Shown here piece after piece: positions 18,104 to 25,105 of a DNA stretch of 64,000 nt; positions within the stretch are counted from its first letter, which is position 1; every line of letters starts with the position of its first letter. The notes below the pieces were generated by a model, which made no database searches, had not been told where the DNA came from, and saw only the letters and a program-made list of their open reading frames with translations. The translations under genes and the position numbers were made by a program. This DNA comes from Ramlibacter paludis (GTDB lineage Bacteria > Pseudomonadota > Gammaproteobacteria > Burkholderiales > Burkholderiaceae_C): NCBI RefSeq assembly GCF_022012305.1, contig NZ_JAKLTM010000005.1, positions 186,001 to 250,000 on the forward strand. The letters are read 5' to 3'.

Positions 18104-18187
18104 TGTCATCCCGGGCTCGACCCGGGATCCATCGCCAGGGGGCCGTCAGCCACCGGAGATGGATTGCGGGTCGAGCCCGCAATGACA
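18104..18187. repeat. REPIN-like inverted repeat, copy 1
   Basis: An 84-base element. The left half opens TGTCATCCCGGGCTCGACCC and the right half closes GGGTCGAGCCCGCAATGACA; the two are near-perfect reverse complements apart from the swap of CCCGGG for TGCGGG. A GATCCATC/GATGGATT pair flanks the inner spacer. A close copy lies at 35927-36011. It sits between the SPFH and DUF4178 genes, 12 bases before the TTG start of the latter. Confidence 0.9.
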
Positions 18188-18199
18188 ACCCTGTAAATC

Positions 18200-19708
18200 T
18201 TGGCTACCACCCCCCAACGGACCTACGTCGCGCCCTGCCCGGGTTGCGGGGCCCCCGTCGAATTCCGCAGCGCGCAATCGGCGTTCGCGGTGTGCAGCTA
18301 TTGCCGCAGCACCGTGGTGCGCGACGGCGAGACGCTCTCGCGCATCGGCAAGATGGCGGAGGTCTTCGAGGATTTTTCGCCGCTGCAGCTCATGGCGCGC
18401 GGCCGCTGGCAAGGCCGCGACTTCACGCTGGTGGGCCGGCTGCAGTACCGCGGCGCCAGCGGCGCCTGGACCGAATGGCACGCGCTCTTCGCCGATGGCA
18501 GCAGCGCCTGGCTGGCCGAGGACAACGGCGCCTACGTCATGGCGGTGCCCGCAAGCGCCGGGCGCCCGCTGCCGCAGCCGCAGCAGCTGCGCCTCGATGC
18601 GACGACGGCGATCGACGGCCACCCTTACAAGGTCAGCTCCAACGAACAGGTGGCGCTGGTCTCGGCGCAGGGCGAGCTGCCCAAGCTGCCGCCGCTGGAC
18701 CAGCCCTTCGCGATGGTGGAACTGCGCAGCGCCGACAACGAGGTGCTGGCCATCGACTACGGCAGCACGCCGCCGGCGCTCTCGCGCGGGCGGCCCGTGG
18801 CGCTGGAGGAACTGCTGCTCACGGGCCTGCGCGAAGATGGCGGCAAGGCCTTGCAGGGCCGCAGCTTCGCCTGCCCGAACTGCGGCGCGACGGTCGAAGT
18901 GCAGTTCGGCAACAGCAAGAGCATCACCTGCCGCGCCTGCAACACGCTGATCGACCTGCAGCAAGGCGTGGGCGGCGAACTCGCGCACGCACTGCAGGAC
19001 GAGCCGGTGCAGCCGCTGATTCCGCTGGGCAGCGTCGGCCAGCTGCAGGGCGTGCAGTGGCAGGTCGTGGGCTACCAGCACCGCCTGGGCACGGAGCCCG
19101 ACGACCCCGACGAGCACTTCGGCTGGGACGAGTACCTGCTGTACAACGCCAAGCGCGGTTTCACCTTCCTGGTCGATTCGACCGAAGGCTGGAGCCTGGT
19201 CAAGCCGGCCACCGGCGCACCGACGGTTTCGTCCGGCCGCAAGCAGGCCACCTATCTCGGCACGACCTACGACCTGAAGTACAGCTACAAGGCGCAGACG
19301 ACTTACGTGGCCGGGGAGTTCTACTGGCCGGTGGTGCGCGGGCAAACGAGCCTCAACCGCGACTACGCCAAGGGCCAGGGCCTGCTGGCCATGGAGGAGA
19401 CGCCGACCGAAGTCACCTGGTCGGTCGGCAGCCAGGTCGCGGCCGATGCCGTCGCCAAGGCCTTCGGCCTGGAGGCGAAGAAGGACCTGCTGCAGCGTGG
19501 CGACTCCGGGCCCACCACGCCGAAGTCGAGCGGCACGGGCTGCGGCTGCGCGACCATCGTCCTCGTGATCCTCGTCATCCTCATCCTGCTGGCCCTGCTC
19601 AAGGCCTGCGAGGATGACGACCGCAACAGCGGCTCCGGGTACAGCACGTCGTCGCCGCGCTCCAGCACCGGAACCTGGGGCGGCGGCGGTGGAGGCTCGC
19701 ACAAGTGA
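18200..19708 (+). CDS. DUF4178 zinc-ribbon membrane protein
   Basis: 502 residues. Two zinc ribbons are visible, CPGCG...CSYCRS at residues 13-36 and CPNCG...CRACN near 230-251, each followed by a beta-rich DUF4178-type domain (for example WTEWHALFADGSSAWLAEDNG and HFGWDEYLLYNAKRGFTFLVDS). Near the C-terminus CGCATIVLVILVILILLALL is a single membrane helix, and the extreme end is Ser/Gly-rich. I use TTG 18200 because no ATG or GTG lies before the first ribbon; the ribosome site is poor, and the start lies just beyond the REP-like element. DUF4178 is typically linked to SpeD and aminopropyltransferases; the biochemical role is unknown. Confidence 0.85.
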   Translation: MATTPQRTYVAPCPGCGAPVEFRSAQSAFAVCSYCRSTVVRDGETLSRIGKMAEVFEDFSPLQLMARGRWQGRDFTLVGRLQYRGASGAWTEWHALFADGSSAWLAEDNGAYVMAVPASAGRPLPQPQQLRLDATTAIDGHPYKVSSNEQVALVSAQGELPKLPPLDQPFAMVELRSADNEVLAIDYGSTPPALSRGRPVALEELLLTGLREDGGKALQGRSFACPNCGATVEVQFGNSKSITCRACNTLIDLQQGVGGELAHALQDEPVQPLIPLGSVGQLQGVQWQVVGYQHRLGTEPDDPDEHFGWDEYLLYNAKRGFTFLVDSTEGWSLVKPATGAPTVSSGRKQATYLGTTYDLKYSYKAQTTYVAGEFYWPVVRGQTSLNRDYAKGQGLLAMEETPTEVTWSVGSQVAADAVAKAFGLEAKKDLLQRGDSGPTTPKSSGTGCGCATIVLVILVILILLALLKACEDDDRNSGSGYSTSSPRSSTGTWGGGGGGSHK

Positions 19709-19732
19709 ACATCGATTTTTCAGGAGGTCTTC

Positions 19733-19954
19733 ATGGACTTTGAATGGCTGAGGCCGGCCGCGTTCGTCGGCTCGATCGTCTACGCAATCATCGGCATCGT
19801 GGTTTTCTGGGGCAGCTTCATCCTGATCGACAAGCTCACGCCGTACAAGCTGTGGGAGGAGATCGTGGAGAAGCAGAACCTGGCCCTCGCGATCGTGGTG
19901 GGCTCGATGGCGATCGGCGTGTCGATGATCGTGGCGGCAGCCGTGCATGGCTGA
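19733..19954 (+). CDS. DUF350 small membrane protein
   Basis: 73 residues with two membrane helices, about 10-33 (FVGSIVYAIIGIVVFWGSFI) and 48-71 (LALAIVVGSMAIGVSMIVAAAV), separated by LIDKLTPYKLWEEIVEKQN. This is one DUF350 unit (YjfL-like). An AGGAGG lies seven bases before ATG 19733. Its last 8 bases overlap the aminopropyltransferase gene. DUF350 proteins are predicted channel-like or polyamine-related membrane proteins; the exact activity is not known. Confidence 0.88.
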   Translation: MDFEWLRPAAFVGSIVYAIIGIVVFWGSFILIDKLTPYKLWEEIVEKQNLALAIVVGSMAIGVSMIVAAAVHG

Positions 19955-21479
19955 TGCGCGCGCGGCCGCACCGCGGCCGCTGGAGGTGGCGCTGCTCGCC
20001 TCGGTCTTCGTCGTCGCCGCCTGCGGCCTGGTCTACGAGCTGGCCGCCGGCGCGCTGGCCTCGTACGTCCTGGGCGACTCGGTGCTGCAGTTCTCCACCA
20101 TCATCGGCACCTACCTGTTCGCGATGGGGGTGGGCTCCTGGCTGTCACGCTTCTTCGAGCGCCAGCTGCCAGCGCACTTCCTGCGCATCGAGCTGCTGGT
20201 GGCCCTGGTGGGCGGCGGCTTGCCGGCGCTGCTGTTCCTGGTGCATGCCTGGCAGCCCGGCGCCTTCCGGGTGCTGCTGTACGGACTGGTGCTCGTGGTG
20301 GGCACGCTGGTCGGGCTCGAGATCCCGCTGGTGATGCGCATCCTCAAGCGCAACGTCGGCCTGCGCGAGCTGGTGTCGCAGGTCCTCACCTTCGACTACC
20401 TCGGCGCGCTCGCGGTGTCCATCGCCTTCCCGCTGTTGCTCGTCCCGCAGCTCGGGCTGATCCGGACCGGCCTGCTGTTCGGACTGATGAACGCACTGGT
20501 GGCGCTGTGGGCGGTGTGGCTGTTCCGGCACGAGCTGCGGCTGCTGGCGGCGCACGTGCTGGCCTGCCTGCTCACGCTGGGCGCGCTGGGTGCCGCCTTT
20601 GCCGGCTCGCAGCAGATCACCTCGCTGGCCGAAGACCATTTCTACCAGGACAAGATCGTGGTGGCCGAGAGCTCGCCCTGGCAGCGCATCGTGGTCACGC
20701 AGGGCCGCAGCGGCCTGCGTCTCTTTCTCAACGGCAACCTGCAGTTCGCGCAGTCCGACGAGTACCGCTACCACGAGGCCCTGGTGCATCCGGCCATGGC
20801 GGCGCACGGCGGTGCGCGCAAGGTCGCGGTGCTGGGCGGCGGCGACGGGCTGGCGGTGCGCGAGCTGCTGCGTTATCCGCAGGTGGAGAGCATCACGCTG
20901 GTGGAGCTCGATCCCAACATGACGCGCCTGTTTTCCACCGACGACAGGCTGGTGCGGATCAACGGCGGGTCGCTGCGTTCGCCCAAGCTGAAGATCGTGC
21001 ACACCGACGCCTTCCAGTGGCTGCAGCAGGTGCAGGAGACCTTCGACGTCATCGTGGTCGACTTTCCCGACCCGACCAACTTCTCCATCGGCAAGCTGTA
21101 CACCAATGCCTTCTACGCGCTGCTCGAACAGCGGCTCGCGGCCAGCGGCTATGCGGTGATCCAGACCACCTCGCCGCTGGTGGCGCGCCAGAGTTTCTGG
21201 ACCGTCGTGACGACGCTGGAGTCGGTGGGCCTGCAGACCGCGCCCTACCACGCCAACGTGCCCAGCTTCGGCGAATGGGGCTTCGTGCTGGCGAGCCGCC
21301 GCCCCTGGCATGCGCCCGCCGCCCTGCCCCAAGGCCTGCGCTTCCTGAGCGTCAACGGCGTGCCGCCGCTGTTCGACTTTCCGCGCGACATGGCGCGGGT
21401 GCCGGCCGAAGTCAACCGCCTGTCCAACCAGGTGCTGGTCACCACCTACGAGCGCGAATGGGGCAAGGTCACCAACTGA
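19947..21479 (+). CDS. Membrane-anchored polyamine aminopropyltransferase (spermidine-synthase-like)
   Basis: 510 residues. The first 220 contain about seven membrane helices; the remainder is a spermidine synthase fold. The aminopropyl-transfer motifs are present: YHE at 275-277, GGGDG at 297-301 binding decarboxylated AdoMet, VELDPNM near 319-325, and VVDFPDP (catalytic Asp372 and Asp375). Cytosolic SpeE is about 290 residues, so this is the membrane-fused type. It needs decarboxylated AdoMet, which the SpeD encoded at 27814-28194 could supply. ATG 19947 overlaps DUF350 by 8 bp. The acceptor (a polyamine, lipid or other amine) is unknown. Confidence 0.87.
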   Translation: MADARAAAPRPLEVALLASVFVVAACGLVYELAAGALASYVLGDSVLQFSTIIGTYLFAMGVGSWLSRFFERQLPAHFLRIELLVALVGGGLPALLFLVHAWQPGAFRVLLYGLVLVVGTLVGLEIPLVMRILKRNVGLRELVSQVLTFDYLGALAVSIAFPLLLVPQLGLIRTGLLFGLMNALVALWAVWLFRHELRLLAAHVLACLLTLGALGAAFAGSQQITSLAEDHFYQDKIVVAESSPWQRIVVTQGRSGLRLFLNGNLQFAQSDEYRYHEALVHPAMAAHGGARKVAVLGGGDGLAVRELLRYPQVESITLVELDPNMTRLFSTDDRLVRINGGSLRSPKLKIVHTDAFQWLQQVQETFDVIVVDFPDPTNFSIGKLYTNAFYALLEQRLAASGYAVIQTTSPLVARQSFWTVVTTLESVGLQTAPYHANVPSFGEWGFVLASRRPWHAPAALPQGLRFLSVNGVPPLFDFPRDMARVPAEVNRLSNQVLVTTYEREWGKVTN

Positions 21480-23008
21480 CGCGCCGCGGTGCGCTGCTCG
21501 CCGGCGCTGCGGCGCTGGCCGGCTGCACGCCGGCAGTGCCCGAAGCGCCCGGCGCTTTCGCCGGCGCCAGCGCGGCCCGCGGCCACCTGCTGCGCGACCT
21601 GCAGTCGGCGCCCGCGCCGGCGGTCTCGCGCCGCGCGGACGTCGTGATCGCGGGCGCCGGCATCGCGGGCCTGGCGGCGGCGCGGGCGCTGCGCCGGCGG
21701 GACGTCGAGGATTTCGTGCTGCTGGAGCTCGAGGACACGGCCGGCGGCAACAGCCGCGGCAGCGAGCTGCAAGGCATTGCCTGCCCGCTGGGGGCGCACT
21801 ACCTGCCGGTGCCCGGCGACAACGCGCGCGAGGTGCAGGAACTGCTGGAAGAACTGGGCCTGCGGCGCCGCGTCGCCGGGCGCTGGGAATACGACGAGCG
21901 CCACCTGTGCCACGCGCCGCAGGAGCGGCTGTTCTTCGAGGGCGCGTGGCAGGAAGGCCTGTTGCCGCTCTCCGGCGTGGGCGCCTCGACGCTGGCGCAG
22001 TACCTCAAGTTCGCGGGCGAGGTGGAGCAGGCGCGCAAGGGCGGCGGCTTCCAGATCCCCGAGCAGGCGCGCGCCAAGCTGCTTGGCTGGGACGGCGAAA
22101 CCTTCGCCGCCTGGCTGGACCGGCGCGGCCTCACCGATCCGCAACTGCGCTGGTACCTCGACTACTGCTGCCGCGACGACTTCGGCGCCGGCGCGGCCAC
22201 CGTCGCCGCCTGGGCCGGCCTGCACTACTTCGCCGCGCGCCACGGCTTCCATCCGCCCGGCGCCGAGGGCGGCGACCGCGAGGCGCTGCTGACCTGGCCG
22301 CAGGGCAACGGCTGGCTGGCGCAGGCGCTGGCGGCGCCGCTGGGCGACCGCATGCGCGGCGGCCAGGTGGTGCTGCGCATCGCCGAACAGGCGCACGGCA
22401 TCGAAGTCGATGCGCTGGACGTGAAGGCGCAGCGCGTCGAGCGTTGGCTGGCGCAGAAGTGCATCGTGGCGCTTCCCGTTCTTGTCGCCGCGCGGGTCGT
22501 CGAGAACGCGCCGGGGCCGCTGCGCGCGCTGGCCGCGCGCACGCGCTACGCGCCGTGGATCGTGGCCAACCTGCACCTCCGCGCGCCGCTGGCCGACCGG
22601 CGGGGGATGCCGAAGGCGTGGGACAACGTGGTGTACGGCAGCGAGGGCCTGGGCTACGTGGTGGCCACCCACCAGGACCTGAACCCGGCCCCGGGCCCCA
22701 CGGTCCTGAGCTGGTACTGCGCGCCGGGTGAAGCGGCCCGGGCGGACCTGCTGCAGAAACCCTGGACCCATTGGCGCGACCGGGCGCTGGCCGAACTCTC
22801 CGTGCCGCATCCCGACCTGCCGCACAAGCTGACGCAGGTGCAGGTGGCCCGCTACGGGCATGCGATGAGCGTCCCGGTGCCGGGCGCGCTGTCCGCGCTG
22901 CCGGCGCCGCCCGACACGCAGCGCATGCGCTACGCGCACGCCGACTGGGCGGGCTATTCGATCTTCGAGGAAGCGTTCACGCTCGGCCAGCGGGCCGGCG
23001 CGCGCTGA
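21458..23008 (+). CDS. Tat-exported FAD-dependent amine oxidase-like lipoprotein
   Basis: 516 residues starting at ATG 21458, overlapping the aminopropyltransferase by 22 bp. The N-terminus LTRRGALLAGAAALAGC combines a twin-arginine signal with a lipobox, so Cys23 would be lipidated after folded export. The FAD-binding motif VVIAGAGIAGLAAARAL is at 63-79 and the ELEDTAGGNSRG segment follows, as in flavin amine oxidases and phytoene-desaturase-like enzymes. The context suggests it oxidises an aminopropylated product on the outer face of the membrane. The ribosome site is weak, and coupling to the upstream gene is likely. Fold and export are well supported; the substrate is inferred. Confidence 0.84.
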   Translation: MGQGHQLTRRGALLAGAAALAGCTPAVPEAPGAFAGASAARGHLLRDLQSAPAPAVSRRADVVIAGAGIAGLAAARALRRRDVEDFVLLELEDTAGGNSRGSELQGIACPLGAHYLPVPGDNAREVQELLEELGLRRRVAGRWEYDERHLCHAPQERLFFEGAWQEGLLPLSGVGASTLAQYLKFAGEVEQARKGGGFQIPEQARAKLLGWDGETFAAWLDRRGLTDPQLRWYLDYCCRDDFGAGAATVAAWAGLHYFAARHGFHPPGAEGGDREALLTWPQGNGWLAQALAAPLGDRMRGGQVVLRIAEQAHGIEVDALDVKAQRVERWLAQKCIVALPVLVAARVVENAPGPLRALAARTRYAPWIVANLHLRAPLADRRGMPKAWDNVVYGSEGLGYVVATHQDLNPAPGPTVLSWYCAPGEAARADLLQKPWTHWRDRALAELSVPHPDLPHKLTQVQVARYGHAMSVPVPGALSALPAPPDTQRMRYAHADWAGYSIFEEAFTLGQRAGAR

Positions 23009-23011
23009 TGG

Positions 23012-23515
23012 CTAGGAGAAGTCGCCCGACGCGTAGGTCGTGGTGTCCGCGCGGCAGTTGACCGGCAGTGCGTTGCGCACGGGCGACCAGTCGGAGCCGC
23101 AGATCCAGGAGCCGACGGCCTTGCCCAGGTCGGCGGGCGTGACCATCCCGGCGCCGCTGGCATGGGCCGGCACGAGGTAGATGTACTGGCCGTTCACCAG
23201 CCCGTCGAGGCCGGCGATGGGCACGCGGATCACGCCGTCCGACGAGGTCTGGATGGACCCGGCGTACTGGCTGCCGCCGCCGCCTTCACAGCCCCAGCTG
23301 CCGGCGGCCGGCGCGCTGTCCAGCGTGAGGTAGTTCTCCGTCACGGTGTTCTTGCAGCGGCTCAGCGCCAGCATCACTTCCGAGATCTTGGCCCGGCGTG
23401 TGTAGTCCCGCATCTGCGCAATGGCGATCGAGCCAAGGATGGCCACCACCGCCACGGTGACGATCATCTCGACCAGCGTGAAACCTCTTTGCCGTTTTCT
23501 TGCCCTGCTTCTCAT
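23012..23515 (-). CDS. pilA: Type IV major pilin-like protein
   Basis: 167 residues starting at ATG 23515, with GAGGT eight bases upstream; the frame is open to 23644, but translation there would place 43 residues before the leader. MRSRARKRQRG|FTLVEMIVTVAVVAILG carries the prepilin peptidase site after Gly11 and Glu at position 5 of the mature protein. Four Cys residues in the C-terminal half could form the pilin D-loop disulfides. A sigma-54 promoter matches 27 bases upstream. It stands alone between the amine oxidase and pepP, with no other pilus genes in view, as is common for pilA. Confidence 0.87.
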   Translation of the reverse strand: MRSRARKRQRGFTLVEMIVTVAVVAILGSIAIAQMRDYTRRAKISEVMLALSRCKNTVTENYLTLDSAPAAGSWGCEGGGGSQYAGSIQTSSDGVIRVPIAGLDGLVNGQYIYLVPAHASGAGMVTPADLGKAVGSWICGSDWSPVRNALPVNCRADTTTYASGDFS

Positions 23516-23541
23516 GGACTGCACCTCACAGGTAACTCGAG

Positions 23542-23556
23542 GCAACTCCCGTGCCA
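23542..23556 (-). promoter_or_regulatory. Sigma-54 (RpoN) promoter of pilA
   Basis: On the minus strand the sequence is TGGCACGGGAGTTGC, matching the -24/-12 consensus TGGCACG-N4-TTGC at every defined position. Transcription would start near 23530, about 15 bases before the pilin ATG. Control of pilA by RpoN with the PilS-PilR system is established in Pseudomonas and others; here it is inferred from the match. Confidence 0.8.
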
Positions 23557-23607
23557 CTGCGTTCCCGTGCACTAGTTCACAGGAACCGCTGCACGGAGTG
23601 ACAATTT

Positions 23608-23633
23608 GCGGCAGCCGGACGGCCGGCTGCCGC
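23608..23633 (-). terminator. Hairpin between pepP and pilA, possible terminator
   Basis: GCGGCAGCCGG and CCGGCTGCCGC form an 11-bp perfect stem with a 4-base loop just downstream of the pepP stop codon. It is followed on the minus strand by AAATTG and not by a U run, so any termination would be weak or Rho-assisted. It would help isolate pilA transcription from pepP. Confidence 0.45.
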
Positions 23634-23646
23634 CCATTTTGCAAAC

Positions 23647-25044
23647 CTAGGCACGCATCAGCGCTTCGATCTCGTCGGCCTTCACCGGCACGCCGCGGGT
23701 CATGAGTTCGCAGCCCTGGGGCGTCACCACCGCGTCGTCCTCGATGCGGATGCCGATGTTGTGGAACTGTTCGGGCACGCCCTCACCCGGGCGCACGTAG
23801 ATGCCCGGCTCGATGGTGAGCACCATGCCCGGACGCAGGATGCGGCTGGGGCGGTTCTTGATCAACTCGCCGGACAGCGGGTCCTTGCGTTCGCTCACGG
23901 CGCCCACTTCGCCCGGCTCCACGTAGCTGCCGCAGTCGTGGACGTCCATGCCCAGCCAGTGGCCGGTGCGATGCATGTAGTAGGCGAAATAGGCGCGCTT
24001 CTCGATCACGTCGTCGAGGGTGCCCACCTTCTTCGCATCGAGCAGGCCCACGTCCAGCATGCCTTGCGACAGCACTTTCACCGCCGCGTCGTGCGGGTCG
24101 GTGAAGCGCGCGCCCGGCTTGGTGGCGGCGACGGCGGCCTCCTGCGACGCCAGCACGATGTCGTACAGCGCACGCTGCGGGCCGGTGAACTTGCCGTTGG
24201 CCGGGAAGGTGCGGGTGATGTCGCTGGCATAGCCATCGAGCTCGCAGCCGGCGTCGATCAGCACCAGCTCGCCGCTCTTCACCGGCGCCACGTCGGCGCG
24301 GTAGTGCAGCACGCAGGCGTTGGCACCGGCGGCAACGATGGAGGTGTAGGCCGGGTATTGCGAGCCGCCCAGGCGGAAGTCGTGCAGCAGCTCGGCGTCG
24401 AGGTGGTACTCGCGCACGTCCTTGCCTTCGCGCAGCATGCGGGCGCAGGCCTTCATGGTCCGCACGTGGGCCTGGGCGCTGATGGCCGCGGCGCGGCGCA
24501 TGGTGTCCAGCTCGTGGTCGTCCTTGAACAGCCGCATCTCGTCCAGCACCGAGCACAGGTCGCGCTGCTGCTCGGGGCACAGCGCGCCGTAGCGCACGCG
24601 TCCGCGCACCTGGCCGAGCCAGCCGGCGATGCGCTCCTCCAGCCCCGCATGGGTGGCGAAGGGGAACCAGACGGTGTCGCGGTTCTCCAGCAGCCTGGGC
24701 ATGCGGGCGTCGAGCTCGCCGATGGGGAAGGCGGCTTGCACCGCCAGCGCGCCGACGGCGGCGTCGGGGCCGAGGCGGTAGCCGTCCCAGATCTCGCGTT
24801 CGAGGTCCTTGGGCTGGCAGAACAGGGTGCTGGTGCCGTCGCCGCTGACCACCAGCCAGGCATTCGGTTCGGTGAAGCCGGTCAGGTAGTAGAAGTAGCT
24901 GTCGTGCCGGAACAGGAAGTCCGCATCGCGGTTGCGCTGGCGCTCCGGCGCCGTCGGGATCAGGGCGATGCCATTGGCGCCCAGCTGGGCCGCCATGCGC
25001 GCGCGGCGCTGGGCGTAGAGCGACGTGGGAACGCTGGTATTCAT
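23647..25044 (-). CDS. pepP: Xaa-Pro aminopeptidase P
   Basis: 465 residues, close to the 440 of E. coli PepP. The N-terminal domain (about 1-175) precedes the pita-bread catalytic domain. All five metal ligands are present: Asp264 and Asp275 (LIDAGCELDGYASDITRTF), His362 (HRTGHWLGMDVHD), Glu412 (TIEPGIY) and Glu435 (GIRIEDD). It removes N-terminal residues preceding proline in the cytoplasm, using two Mn ions. In Burkholderiales the gene is often near murU and ubi genes; here an ankyrin membrane protein separates it from the MurU-like gene. Confidence 0.93.
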   Translation of the reverse strand: MNTSVPTSLYAQRRARMAAQLGANGIALIPTAPERQRNRDADFLFRHDSYFYYLTGFTEPNAWLVVSGDGTSTLFCQPKDLEREIWDGYRLGPDAAVGALAVQAAFPIGELDARMPRLLENRDTVWFPFATHAGLEERIAGWLGQVRGRVRYGALCPEQQRDLCSVLDEMRLFKDDHELDTMRRAAAISAQAHVRTMKACARMLREGKDVREYHLDAELLHDFRLGGSQYPAYTSIVAAGANACVLHYRADVAPVKSGELVLIDAGCELDGYASDITRTFPANGKFTGPQRALYDIVLASQEAAVAATKPGARFTDPHDAAVKVLSQGMLDVGLLDAKKVGTLDDVIEKRAYFAYYMHRTGHWLGMDVHDCGSYVEPGEVGAVSERKDPLSGELIKNRPSRILRPGMVLTIEPGIYVRPGEGVPEQFHNIGIRIEDDAVVTPQGCELMTRGVPVKADEIEALMRA

Positions 25045-25105
25045 GCGCCGATTGTCCGCGTTTTCGCAGGGTGGGACGCTAGCGGGAACCCACCCTGCAG
25101 GAGCC

